A DNA stretch of 33,094 bases from Chitinophagaceae bacterium UBA1953. GTDB lineage: Bacteria > Bacteroidota > Bacteroidia > Chitinophagales > Chitinophagaceae. The notes below the pieces were generated by a model. The model searched no databases. It was not told the origin of the DNA and saw only the letters and a program-made list of their open reading frames with translations. The stretch lies in NCBI GenBank assembly GCA_002336115.1, contig DDEN01000051.1, positions 1 through 33,094 on the forward strand. The letters run 5' to 3'. The position numbers and the translations under genes are program-made. Of this stretch, positions 1 through 7,781 are shown piece by piece. The stretch's first letter is position 1. Each line of letters starts with the position of its first letter.

Positions 1-567
1 CGCCGTAAAGGTGAACTGCATGTAATGGATACAAAAGGTGAAATGCAGCATCTTGAATTTGATATTCCTTCAAGAGGTTTAATTGGTTTGCGTACACAAA
101 TGCTTACTGCCACAACAGGTGAAGCTGTAATGGCTCACCGTTTCAGCGAATACAAACCGTGGAAAGGACAGATACCCGGACGTAACAACGGTGTTCTGCT
201 GTCTAAATTCCAGGATAAAACAACCGGTTACTCGATTGATAAACTACAGGACCGTGGTACGTTCTTCGTTGATCCGGGTGAAGAGGTTTATGCAGGACAG
301 ATTATTGCCGAGCATATTAAACCCGGCGATCTTGTAGTAAATGCAACTGAAGGTAAAAAATTAACCAACCACCGTGCAAGCGGAAGTGACGATGCAACAC
401 GTATTGCTCCAAAAACGTTGATGACGCTGGAAGAATGTATGGAGTATATTGAATTTGATGAGTGTATTGAAGTAACTCCAAACTTCATCCGTATGCGTAA
501 AGTAATATTGGATGAAGAAGAAAGAAAGAAAGCTGCAAAAGCAATGAATGCACAGGTAGCACAATAA
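1..567 (+). CDS. typA: Translational GTPase TypA/BipA, C-terminal part (5' end outside window)
   Basis: The frame is open from base 1, so this is the 3' end of a longer gene; about 188 residues of a family usually near 600 are present. The conserved C-terminal region of BipA/TypA is clear: an IPSRGLIGLR motif, EAVMAHRF, the GRNNGVLLS segment, and a basic C-terminal domain with KKLTNHRASG followed by a LEECMEYIEFDE(C)IEVTP segment. The GTPase domain lies upstream of the window. BipA is a ribosome-binding GTPase related to EF-G, linked in other bacteria to ribosome assembly and stress growth. The tail (RKVILDEEERKKAAKA) is charged. The internal ATG at 25 is not the true start. A strong hairpin terminator follows 20 bases after the stop. 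Confidence 0.95.
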   Translation, partial: RRKGELHVMDTKGEMQHLEFDIPSRGLIGLRTQMLTATTGEAVMAHRFSEYKPWKGQIPGRNNGVLLSKFQDKTTGYSIDKLQDRGTFFVDPGEEVYAGQIIAEHIKPGDLVVNATEGKKLTNHRASGSDDATRIAPKTLMTLEECMEYIEFDECIEVTPNFIRMRKVILDEEERKKAAKAMNAQVAQ

Positions 568-587
568 GCTTACACGACAGATGATAT

Positions 588-617
588 AAAGCCGCTTAAT
601 TATTAAGCGGCTTTTTT
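588..617 (+). terminator. Rho-independent terminator after typA
   Basis: A perfect 12-bp stem (588-599 with 603-614) has a 3-base loop and runs into a T tract ending at 617. It begins 20 bases after the typA stop codon, so it ends that transcript. Confidence 0.9.
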
Positions 618-814
618 GTGTTTATCATCTGGTGGCCGTTGAGCCAGGTGGTTACTTCATCGCCCTTTACCATTATTTCATTTCATTCCACCCGCCCTGT
701 TTTAACCATTACATTATCCCGGATCGGCTGTCGCCAGATTCAGGACAGACGTAAAGTCTAACTCAACCTGTTTTGGAAGTATTCAGTTCCTGTTCTATCA
801 TTGCAAAAAAAATT

Positions 815-1429
815 ATGAACGACACGTCTGTTTTTGATCCGGTATTCTATCCGTATCAGTTTATTTTCCGTATTGGAACTATTTACAATGATTTCAGGGC
901 AGTGGATGCATCGGGCATGACAAAGGCTTATGTAAAAGCAAAACTGTTTAAACTAACTGAACATGTAGAAGTGTTCAGCGATGAAACAAAAAGCAGTTTG
1001 CTTTATACAATCAATGCCAATAAATGGCTCGATTTTAATACAACTTATACTTTTACAAGGGCGGATGGGGTACATATTGGCCGGGTGGCACGTAAAGGAT
1101 GGCGTTCGCTTTGGAAAGCACATTACGAGTTATATGATGAAAAAGACCAGCAGGATTTGATTATACAGGAAAAGAATGCATGGGTAAAAGTGGGTGATGC
1201 CGTCCTTTCTGAAATACCTTTTGTTGGAATTTTGACCGGTTACTTTTTTAACCCAGCTTATACTGTAAAACGTCCCGATGGCACATTGGTGGCCACGTTT
1301 AAAAAACAGGCTTCGTTTTTTGGCCGCAAATTTTCACTAAACCAGGAAGCTTCTTTTGAAACTGGTGAAGAAACAAGAGTGCAGCTTGGGTTAATGATGA
1401 TGGCCCTGCTTGAGCGAAGACGAGGATAA
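815..1429 (+). CDS. Tubby/LURP-one-like C-terminal domain protein
   Basis: A 204-residue protein without signal peptide. Residues around YTFTRADGVHIGRVARKGWRSLW and HYELYDEKDQ follow the pattern of the LURP-one-related/tubby-C-terminal/scramblase-like fold, in which a beta strand ends in 'G.(I/V)GR' and is followed by a basic Trp-containing loop. A hydrophobic helix-like stretch (EIPFVGILTGYFF) and the repeated strand pattern TVKRPDGTLVATFKK support a 12-strand barrel. Members bind membranes or phospholipids in eukaryotes; the bacterial role is unknown. The frame is open back to a TTG at 773, but the ATG at 815 begins a sensible MNDTSVFDP and is preferred. The gene ends against a shared terminator, convergent with ricT. 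Confidence 0.7.
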   Translation: MNDTSVFDPVFYPYQFIFRIGTIYNDFRAVDASGMTKAYVKAKLFKLTEHVEVFSDETKSSLLYTINANKWLDFNTTYTFTRADGVHIGRVARKGWRSLWKAHYELYDEKDQQDLIIQEKNAWVKVGDAVLSEIPFVGILTGYFFNPAYTVKRPDGTLVATFKKQASFFGRKFSLNQEASFETGEETRVQLGLMMMALLERRRG

Positions 1430-1447
1430 TGTAAAAGCATTAAACTG

Positions 1448-1479
1448 AAAGCCCCGGCATTATTAATGCCGGGGCTTTT
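1448..1479. terminator. Bidirectional terminator between the tubby-like gene and ricT
   Basis: A perfect 14-bp GC-rich stem (1448-1461 with 1465-1478) has a 3-base loop, A residues on the left and T residues on the right. It lies between two convergent genes and can serve both. Confidence 0.9.
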
Positions 1480-1481
1480 CT

Positions 1482-2849
1482 TTATTTCTTAGGAGGCTGC
1501 TGTTGCTGGCCTTTATTCCTGTCGCCTTGCTGTGGCCTGTTTTGTTGTTGAGGTCGTTGCTGTTGTTTTGGTTGTTGTTGCTGCTTCTGTTGACCTCCCT
1601 GCTTTTGCTGCTGATTACCTTGCCTGTTCTGCGGATTGCCACCTTGTTTATTTTGCTGCTGACCGCCTTGCTGTGGCCTGTTTTGTTGTTGAGGCCGCTG
1701 CGGTTGCTTTTGCTGATCCTGGCGTTTTTGCTGTTGCTCTTTATCTTTTCTTTTGCGGCTGTTACGTTCCAAAGCCTTTAAGCTTATTTGTCCAACAAGT
1801 TCAACATGCACATGCTCTTTTTCTTCTGCTTTAACAGGCGAAAGTTCAATTGCTCCCAGTTCATCAGGCCGCTGACCTTTTGCATTCATGAACCTGATTT
1901 CTTTTACTCGCTCAATAGGAACAGGATATTGTTTATTACTGTCGGGTAAAATATACCACATCAGATTTTTGAAAATATCTTTTTTTATCAGCGTTGCTGT
2001 GCCACGGCTTAACTCCAGCGTATCAGCATTATTAGGAAACTGCTGTAATGCATCAAGGTAAGTATCCAGTTCATAGTTCAAACAGCACTTTAAACGTCCG
2101 CATTGTCCGCTGAGTTTTGTTTGATTGATGGTTAAATTCTGGTAACGTGCAATAGTGGTTGTAACACTTTTAAAATCGCTGAGCCAGCTGCTGCAGCATA
2201 ATTCTCTTCCGCAACTGCCAATGCCACCAATCTTCGCAGCTTCCTGCCTGATGCCGATCTGCTTCATCTCCACTTTAATCTTAAACTCAGAAGCATAAAT
2301 TTTAATCAGCTCACGGAAATCAACACGATCTTCGGCAGTGTAATAGAAAGTTGCTTTTCTTCCATCGGCCTGGAACTCCACTTCAATCAGTTTCATATCC
2401 AGGTTCAGTTGTATAATAATTGCTCTTGCTCTTGTTAACGAAGGTTTTTCCCTGCTCTTGCTTTCGCTCCATTTCTGCAGGTCCATTTCATTGGCCCTGC
2501 GCATAATTTTTTTCATTTCAGGGTTATCTTCCTTTGCACCCTTTTTCTTCATCTGCAAACGCACCAGCTCGCCGGTAAGATTAACCATACCCACATCAAA
2601 ACCACTTACACCTTCAACAGTAACCATGTCGCCTTTTATGAAAGTCTGAAGCGTATTGTTCCGGTAAAAATCTTTACGACTGCCGTTGTTGAAGGTAACT
2701 TCAATAACACGGCAATCACTGTCGGGATCGCTGAATGGCAGATTGGCCAGCCAGTCGTGTACATTCAAACGGTTACAGCCACCAGTGCTGCAGCCACCGT
2801 TGCTTTTGCATCCATTGACGCTATTTGTACCACAACTTGAACAACCCAT
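1482..2849 (-). CDS. ricT: PSP1-domain protein RicT-like, Cys-rich N-terminus and Gln-rich tail
   Basis: A 455-residue member of the PSP1/RicT (YaaT) family. The core (about 45-350) carries the signature cysteines in two blocks: GSCGRELCC (Cys213, 218, 219) and SGQCGRLKCC (Cys250, 255, 256). In Bacillus, RicT works with RicA and RicF in a complex that binds iron-sulfur clusters and affects RNase Y processing; whether that holds here is inference, since no ricA or ricF is in the window. The first 25 residues hold five further cysteines in Gly/Ser-rich sequence, which could be another metal site. From about residue 363 the protein becomes a Gln/Pro/Asn/Lys-rich low-complexity tail of roughly 90 residues, partly built from duplicated DNA. 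In Bacillus and many Bacteroidota this gene sits directly after holB; here an opposite-strand gene lies between. Confidence 0.9.
   Translation of the reverse strand: MGCSSCGTNSVNGCKSNGGCSTGGCNRLNVHDWLANLPFSDPDSDCRVIEVTFNNGSRKDFYRNNTLQTFIKGDMVTVEGVSGFDVGMVNLTGELVRLQMKKKGAKEDNPEMKKIMRRANEMDLQKWSESKSREKPSLTRARAIIIQLNLDMKLIEVEFQADGRKATFYYTAEDRVDFRELIKIYASEFKIKVEMKQIGIRQEAAKIGGIGSCGRELCCSSWLSDFKSVTTTIARYQNLTINQTKLSGQCGRLKCCLNYELDTYLDALQQFPNNADTLELSRGTATLIKKDIFKNLMWYILPDSNKQYPVPIERVKEIRFMNAKGQRPDELGAIELSPVKAEEKEHVHVELVGQISLKALERNSRKRKDKEQQQKRQDQQKQPQRPQQQNRPQQGGQQQNKQGGNPQNRQGNQQQKQGGQQKQQQQPKQQQRPQQQNRPQQGDRNKGQQQQPPKK
1523..1694. repeat. 31-bp direct repeat pair inside the ricT low-complexity tail
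   Basis: Bases 1523-1553 and 1664-1694 are identical and in the same frame; each encodes a PQQQNRPQQGG-like unit on the minus strand. The surrounding codons are mostly CAA/CAG. This indicates growth of the tail by tandem or slippage duplication. Confidence 0.85.
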
Positions 2850-3296
2850 ATACTAAATGAGAAATGAATAGTTAAAAATGAAAAATGAAGAAGCAGTTTT
2901 GGGAGCAAGCAGCAGAATATCTATTATTCTTTTGTTGCGTCGCACTCTTGTACGTTCATATCATTACGGAGCTGGCTTTTTTTGCCCAATAGTAGCAATG
3001 TATGTTGAAGTGAGTGACACAACGAAGCCCAATAGCATTTCAAAAGCCTGCACACAAAATCTTTTCTTCTTATAACCTGTTCTCTCTTTCACCATCCTAC
3101 GGCACAGGTCATTCATCAAAAATAAAGTTTTTTGCGCAAACAAACAGATGTTTTGATATGCGGTAGATTCGGTGGGTACGGTGGGTTACCTGCAAGGTGG
3201 CTCACCGATAAAAAAGATGACGAAGCCGGTGAGCCGCTCATTACAGAAGAATAAAAATGTTATTATCGTATAATTGCTTAAAATTTATAATTATCT
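2850..3296. other. Non-coding gap between ricT and the WG-repeat gene
   Basis: I find no convincing gene in these 447 bases. The start (2860-2890) is a run of short AAATGA/AAAAATG-like units. A 65-codon open frame at 2878-3075 has no family signature and lies within that simple sequence, so I do not call it. The only structured element is an inverted repeat at 3199-3235. Promoters for both flanking genes must lie here, but no clean TAnnTTTG box is visible. Confidence 0.6.
3199..3235. repeat. Inverted repeat GGCTCACCG / CGGTGAGCC
   Basis: Perfect 9-base arms at 3199-3207 and 3227-3235 are separated by 19 bases. There is no T tract after it, so it is not a typical terminator. It lies about 60 bases upstream of the WG-repeat gene and could be a protein site or a remnant of a dispersed palindromic repeat. 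Confidence 0.55.
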
Positions 3297-4502
3297 ATGA
3301 AGAAAATAGCTCTTATTTGTTTTTTAATAAGCACAAGAATTTTTTCTTTTGCCCAGTCTGAAAAATATTTAATGCCATATAGAGAAGTTAACAAATGGGG
3401 CTATTGTGATACAAGTTGTAAAATCATTTTTTCGCCAGTATGGGATAGTGTTGGCTTTTTTGAAGAAAGTAAGTACGCAGTTGTTAAAATAAATAAGAAG
3501 GTTGGAGCAATAAATAATTTAGGAAAAGTTATTGTTGAACCTCTTTATAATTTTCTTCAAATTGATAAGGAAATTTTTATTATATCAAACAATGGGAAAA
3601 AATGGGGTGCTGTTAATAATAAGGGCAATGTAATTGTGCCTATAAAATATGATCATGTTTTTTCTTTCGGAAGTAATATAGAAGTTATAGAAAATAAAAA
3701 AGAAGGAATGTATAACTCTGCTGGTAAATTGATTATTCCAGTTGTTTATGATCATATTACCATTTATTCGGTTAGGAACGAAATCAATTCAGGCGGTTTT
3801 TTGCTTGGTGTGAAAGGTAAAAATAAATATAAGGTTAATCAATTAACTGGGAAATCAGTTTTATTATCATCAAAAGATGAATCCTTACTTATACCTACTT
3901 TGTTAGAAGATGAACCATTTTGGGGAGGGGTAAAACCAAATCAAGATGAAATTTATAATCTTCACAGAGAAAAAATTAAGCAAGAGTTTTCTCCTGATGC
4001 CTTTAGGTCTATTGAGGGTATTGGAGGATATTGGGCTTATGCGATTGAAAAAAACGGCAAATATGCAGCAGTAGTTTTTTTTACTCAGAATGCTAAGCCA
4101 GAACTGTTAACACAATATGAATATGATAGAATTTATTTTTTATTTCCTGACGATCTTGGGCGAAGTATTTCAGGCGGAAGCCGCTTTATCATAATAGGTA
4201 AAAAAAATAATGGAACAGGTATTGCAAATGAATTTGGAAGAGAGTTGCTTCCCTTCATTTACAATAAAGTAGAAAAAGATCAATCGTATTTTTTACTTTG
4301 GAAAAAATCAAAACTTGGAGTTTTTTTTTATAGAAAGCAAGCGAGTATTATTGAACCCCAATATGATTTTATAGAATTCGTAAAAGATTTATATTCTAAC
4401 GATGCAAAAGGATATCCTCAGGTATTTTCTGTATTAAAGGTTACAGTAAATGGTAAGGTTGGGTACGTAGGACAAAATGGTGTTGAATATTTTAAAGAAT
4501 AG
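3297..4502 (+). CDS. Secreted WG-repeat protein
   Basis: A 401-residue protein with an N-terminal signal peptide (cleavage likely after SFAQ, residue 20). It contains WG repeats, the roughly 35-residue units of the form 'K.G.....GK.I.P..YD.': KWGYCDTSC (33), KVGAINNLG (68), KWGAVNNKG (102), KEGMYNSAG (135), then degenerate copies, with clear ones again near GTGIANEFG, KLGVFFYRK and KVGYVGQNG at the end. WG-repeat proteins are common exported proteins of Bacteroidota with no settled function. The DNA is visibly AT-richer than its flanks (3541-3600 has 12 G/C of 60; 5281-5340 in holB has 28 of 60). It faces against holB and ricT, splitting a gene pair that is usually adjacent. Confidence 0.85.
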   Translation: MKKIALICFLISTRIFSFAQSEKYLMPYREVNKWGYCDTSCKIIFSPVWDSVGFFEESKYAVVKINKKVGAINNLGKVIVEPLYNFLQIDKEIFIISNNGKKWGAVNNKGNVIVPIKYDHVFSFGSNIEVIENKKEGMYNSAGKLIIPVVYDHITIYSVRNEINSGGFLLGVKGKNKYKVNQLTGKSVLLSSKDESLLIPTLLEDEPFWGGVKPNQDEIYNLHREKIKQEFSPDAFRSIEGIGGYWAYAIEKNGKYAAVVFFTQNAKPELLTQYEYDRIYFLFPDDLGRSISGGSRFIIIGKKNNGTGIANEFGRELLPFIYNKVEKDQSYFLLWKKSKLGVFFYRKQASIIEPQYDFIEFVKDLYSNDAKGYPQVFSVLKVTVNGKVGYVGQNGVEYFKE

Positions 4503-4562
4503 GAAATTTCTTATTGCAAAAGGTTGGGTAAGCAGCTATTGGGAGCAATCTATCAAAAAAAA

Positions 4563-5744
4563 TCAATTCACCTCAATCACCGATTTATTGGCAATAATAT
4601 GATAGAGTTTGATGGTGAGCGCCATAAAGAGCATTTTGGCGTTGGCATTACGTTCAATATAATAAGCGGCTTTATCCAGTTCAAGTGTTATGGCCTGCTG
4701 CTGACTGACATCGCAAAGCTTGTTGAGGCGGACGGAAAAATCTTTTTCAGCACCGGTAAGTGGCAGATTGTCTTCGCCCATTGTTCGCAGTCGGATGCTT
4801 TGCTCCAGCAAATGCGTAAAGTAACGCAGGAACTGCTTTTGCTTTTCACGCCCCTGCTGGCTGATGATATCAACCCATTTAACCTGTGCCACCGGCCCGG
4901 TTTTAAGCATGGAGTTGAGCCATTCACGCAGCAGTGATTGCCAGTCTTCTTCTGCATGCTGAATCAGTTGCAGTGCTTCCCTGTAATTGCCTTCGCACAC
5001 ACCGGCAATCTGCATGGCCTGATCTTCACTTAACCTGCTTCGCTGGATCAGAGCTTCAGCCACATCTTTTATTTCAACAGGTGGAATGCGCACCGTTTGA
5101 CAACGGCTTACAATAGTTGGCAACACCAGGCTTTCATTTTCGGCAACAAGAATAAACAATGTATTAGCCGGAGGTTCTTCAATCAACTTTAACAATTTGT
5201 TGCCTTCGTTGCCGAGGTATTCTGGCATCCAAAGCACAAGTATTTTGTATTCGCTCTCAAAACTTTTGAGGTTGAGTTTGCGGATGATATCGGCACATTC
5301 GGCTGCGGTAATATTTCCCTGTTTGTTTTCGGCACCAATAAACTGCAACCAATCGTACACGTTGCCGTAGGGATATTGCTTAATAAATTCCCGCCATTCA
5401 TTAATGTAATCGGTGCTGATGGGTTTATCGCCACTCTTGCGTGGAATAACCGGGTAGCTGTAATGAATATCAGGGTGAATATATTGTTCAGCCAACCTCT
5501 CCCCCTGCCCCTCTCCTTCAGAGAGGGGAGATAGTTCATCGCCAAACAAACCTGCAGTTGTTGCAACCGGTTTTTGTTTTTCGCTTTGAGTAACAACATA
5601 GGTGCTGAAAGCAAGTGCAAGTGGTAATGCTCCGCTGCCTTCTTTGCCAATGAAAAGCAAAGCATGGCTGAGGCGGTTGTTGTCCATCATTTCCTGTAAC
5701 TGATGAATCACCTGCTGCTGACCAATGATGTTGCTGAATTGCAT
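4563..5744 (-). CDS. holB: DNA polymerase III subunit delta' (clamp-loader ATPase-like)
   Basis: A 393-residue clamp-loader subunit. After the start come IIGQQQVIHQL and RLSHALLF, then a degenerate Walker A (GKEGSGAL, residues 33-40, without the usual Lys-Thr/Ser), the HPDIHY segment (90-95), LLKLIEEPP (184-192) and the SRC motif (213-215) that acts on the neighbouring subunit. The degenerate P-loop fits delta', which does not need to hydrolyse ATP. The zinc-binding cysteines found in E. coli delta' are absent; near that place (residues 69-84) is a Ser/Glu/Gly-rich insert encoded by a palindromic repeat. The promoter candidate sits only four bases before the start codon. The gene is transcribed towards ricT. 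Confidence 0.9.
   Translation of the reverse strand: MQFSNIIGQQQVIHQLQEMMDNNRLSHALLFIGKEGSGALPLALAFSTYVVTQSEKQKPVATTAGLFGDELSPLSEGEGQGERLAEQYIHPDIHYSYPVIPRKSGDKPISTDYINEWREFIKQYPYGNVYDWLQFIGAENKQGNITAAECADIIRKLNLKSFESEYKILVLWMPEYLGNEGNKLLKLIEEPPANTLFILVAENESLVLPTIVSRCQTVRIPPVEIKDVAEALIQRSRLSEDQAMQIAGVCEGNYREALQLIQHAEEDWQSLLREWLNSMLKTGPVAQVKWVDIISQQGREKQKQFLRYFTHLLEQSIRLRTMGEDNLPLTGAEKDFSVRLNKLCDVSQQQAITLELDKAAYYIERNANAKMLFMALTIKLYHIIANKSVIEVN
5496..5530. repeat. Palindromic C/G-tract repeat inserted in frame in holB
   Basis: The element has arms CCCCTCTC (5508-5515) and GAGAGGGG (5521-5528) around a 5-base loop, preceded by a second C-rich half (5496-5507). On the minus strand it codes LSPLSEGEGQGERL. 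Similar 'ctcccctctctgaaggagagggg' elements are, from memory, scattered in Bacteroidota genomes both between and inside genes. Its composition is unlike the rest of holB. Confidence 0.65.
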
Positions 5745-5748
5745 GCGG

Positions 5749-5756
5749 CGAAGATA
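5749..5756 (-). promoter_or_regulatory. Candidate -7 box TATCTTCG for holB
   Basis: On the minus strand TATCTTCG matches TAnnTTTG with one change and ends exactly four bases before the holB ATG. The same octamer at the same spacing precedes pyrH. Transcription would begin at or next to the A of the start codon. Confidence 0.5.
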
Positions 5757-5895
5757 GGATTTGCGGAAAAGAAAAATGCAGCCATTCAGGAGGGAATATA
5801 TTTTTCAAAAGCCTCTTGATCTTCTGTGCAGAAAAGACCTGCCTTTAGGATAACCTATTTTATGATTTCCAATGAATATTACCCTTTGAAAATTG

Positions 5896-6590
5896 TATAA
5901 TTGTGACAATGGTATTATTTCATTTGCTCCTTTTTATGAATTTAATATGTCGGCAGGTATTAAAACAATTACAGGCGATTTGGATGGGGACTCAAAACCT
6001 GAACTTTGCCTAGTTTATAAAGGGGCGAATGTTGTGAGAATTTTACGAAACAGGATGAATGAGGCTGCTCCTCCACCTCAATTAATTAATAATTTTAGTC
6101 TGCAATCAGGTTCTTCTGGCTCACAAATAATCATTACTGGCTCAAACATTGGTCAGGCTACAAGCGTAACATTTGGCGATGTTCCTTCCTTGTACTTTAC
6201 GATTATTTCCCAGGACAGCATTATTGCTACTGTTGGTAGTGGCGCATCAGGTAAAATATCAATTACTACTCCCGGAGGCTCAATTTCAATAATGGTTTTG
6301 TTTATAATACTATAACACCTGTTAATGCAATAAACAGAATTACTGAAGGCCAACTGATTGTTTATCCTAATCCTGCAAAGAATATCGTAACAATTAAACA
6401 CTCAGCTTCATTAAAGGCCTCTGTAATAAAAGTCATTGATTTTAAAGGACGAATTATTTTGCAAAAAGATGTTCAAAGAAATTCGATTGAGACCCAATTG
6501 TCAGTTGATAATATTCCTGCTGGTAGTTATCATGTGTTATGGGTTACTGACAGGGGTAGTTTGGCAAATAATCTTTTGATTTTGCAATGA
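5896..6590 (+). pseudogene. Remnant of an FG-GAP/IPT-TIG surface protein with T9SS type A sorting domain
   Basis: Only the 3' end of a large exported protein is left. It opens in the middle of an FG-GAP/VCBS repeat (NGIISFAP, then GDLDGDSKPEL), continues into an IPT/TIG domain (GSSGSQIIITGSNI through GASGKISITTPGGS) and ends in a C-terminal type IX sorting domain (LIVYPNPAKN ... LANNLLILQ). Two lesions are visible. A TGA at 5887 closes the frame just upstream and no signal peptide or earlier repeats are found. Near 6287-6292 the frame shifts: the first frame stops at 6315, while the frame carrying NGFVYNTI and the sorting domain runs to the stop at 6588-6590. One extra A there would restore a continuous IPT strand. 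A strong terminator follows, as for a once-functional gene. Confidence 0.85.
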
Positions 6591-6604
6591 TTTCAAAGGC
6601 AATT

Positions 6605-6639
6605 AAAAAAGGAAGCATCAATAAAATGCTTCCTTTTTT
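6605..6639. terminator. Bidirectional terminator between the remnant and the AIM24-family gene
   Basis: A perfect 14-bp stem (6605-6618 with 6626-6639), six A residues on one side and six T on the other, with a 7-base loop. It lies between convergent units and can serve both strands. Confidence 0.9.
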
Positions 6640-6659
6640 AATATGAAGATTGCCTTGCA

Positions 6660-7457
6660 TTAAAATCCATCACCATCCAGCAGGTTGCCAATACCTCCGA
6701 GAATGCTTCCTTCTTCTTTGCGGTTACCGGGGCGTGAATAAGAAAGAATGCGACTTGCAAGTCGTGAAATAGGGAGTGTCTGCATCCATACTTTTCCCGG
6801 ACCTCTTAATGTTGCAAAGAATAAACCTTCGCCACCAAAAATACTGTTCTTGATGCCGCCTATAAACTGAATATCAAAGTCGATTGTTTTGGTGTAAGCA
6901 ACAACGCAGCCGGTATCAATTTTCAGTATTTCGCCAGCCAGTAGTTCACGTTCAAACACATGCCCGCCTGCATGTACGAAAGCCATCCCATCGCCTTCGA
7001 GTTTTTCCATAATAAAACCTTCGCCGCCAAATAGCCCTGTGCCGAGTTTACGTTGCAAGGCAATGCCAACGCTTACGCCTTTGGCTGCACAGAGAAAAGC
7101 ATCTTTCTGACAAATGACTGTTCCGCCAAGCCGCATAAGATCGAGTGGAATAATTTTTCCAGGATAAGGTGAAGCAAAACTTACCCTTTTTTTCCCTTGA
7201 CCCACATTAGTGTAAGCGGTCATGAACAGGCTTTCACCAACCAACAAACGTTTCCCTGCTGAGAAAAGTTTTCCTAAAACACTATTGCCCTGATTGCTGC
7301 TTCCATCGCCAAAAATTGTTTCCATCTGAATGCCATCATCCATCAGCATAAAACTGCCGGCTTCTGCTATTGCTGTTTCATTGGGGTCTAATTCTACTTC
7401 AACATACTGCATTTCTTCACCAACAATGCGATAATCGATTTCGTGTGCCTGTGCCAT
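6660..7457 (-). CDS. AIM24 / TIGR00266 family protein
   Basis: A 265-residue soluble protein with the Gly-rich beta-helix-like repeats of the AIM24 (TIGR00266) family: AEAGSFMLMDDGI near the start, then GQGKKRVSFASPYPGKIIPLDL, GGEGFIMEKLEGDGMAFVHAGG, CVVAYT, and GGEGLFFATLRGPGKVWMQTLP towards the end. The yeast namesake affects mitochondrial inner-membrane organisation; the bacterial function is not established. It is a single gene, with a -7 box candidate at 7488-7495 and a shared terminator on its 3' side. The final 30 residues (RKEEGSILGGIGNLLDGDGF) are a flexible tail. Family assignment is firm, function is not. Confidence 0.88.
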   Translation of the reverse strand: MAQAHEIDYRIVGEEMQYVEVELDPNETAIAEAGSFMLMDDGIQMETIFGDGSSNQGNSVLGKLFSAGKRLLVGESLFMTAYTNVGQGKKRVSFASPYPGKIIPLDLMRLGGTVICQKDAFLCAAKGVSVGIALQRKLGTGLFGGEGFIMEKLEGDGMAFVHAGGHVFERELLAGEILKIDTGCVVAYTKTIDFDIQFIGGIKNSIFGGEGLFFATLRGPGKVWMQTLPISRLASRILSYSRPGNRKEEGSILGGIGNLLDGDGF

Positions 7458-7487
7458 AAAAGGTTGTTTTGTTTAAAAATGATGTTA

Positions 7488-7495
7488 CAAATCTA
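7488..7495 (-). promoter_or_regulatory. Candidate -7 box TAGATTTG for the AIM24-family gene
   Basis: A full match to TAnnTTTG on the minus strand, 30 bases before the ATG at 7457. No good -33 TTTG is seen at the usual distance. Confidence 0.4.
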
Positions 7496-7722
7496 AGGCT
7501 CTTTGTTTTGAATGCAGAACCGTTCATATACTGCAAACAGGGTATAAAATAAACTGAAAAACTACCTGATTGTGTTATTGCTAATACAGAAATTTGTCAA
7601 TTACTTTACAACGTAAAAACGGGTGCTTTTTTGTGGTTTGCATGTGTTTTTTGGTTAGATATTTTGACAAACCTTTTGAGTAAAAGTTTGAAAGGAGTGG
7701 TTGCCTGCAAACTTTCTCAAAT

Positions 7723-7751
7723 AAAAACCCCTTCATTTGAAGGGGTTTTTT
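7723..7751. terminator. Terminator of the efflux operon
   Basis: A 13-bp stem (7723-7735 with 7738-7750) flanked by A and T runs begins about 30 bases past the stop of the RND gene on the minus strand. It is symmetrical and may act in both directions. Confidence 0.88.
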
Positions 7752-7781
7752 ATAACCAAATATCAAGACATCTCTACGTTG

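Larger units (their letters stand above)
7458..7781. other. Intergenic gap between the AIM24-family gene and the RND operon end
   Basis: No gene is supported in these 324 bases. They hold the presumed AIM24-family promoter on the minus strand (CAAATCTA on the plus strand at 7488-7495, i.e. TAGATTTG), a short inverted repeat AAAGTTTG (7683-7690) / CAAACTTT (7708-7715), and the terminator of the efflux operon at 7723-7751. A 61-codon minus-strand frame at 7581-7766 runs through that terminator and is rejected. Confidence 0.6.

Noticed and set aside
773..814. TTG start for the tubby-like protein
   Set aside because: The extra 14 residues lack family character; an ATG at 815 is available.
1503..1834. 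Leucine-rich plus-strand frames opposite the ricT tail
   Set aside because: They are the antisense of CAA/CAG codons, which gives Leu/Val runs; the minus-strand gene explains them.
2878..3075. Possible 65-residue protein downstream of simple AAATGA repeats
   Set aside because: No signature, no promoter, and it starts inside low-complexity sequence.
7581..7766. Minus-strand 61-codon frame between the AIM24-family and RND genes
   Set aside because: It reads through the operon terminator and shows no protein features.
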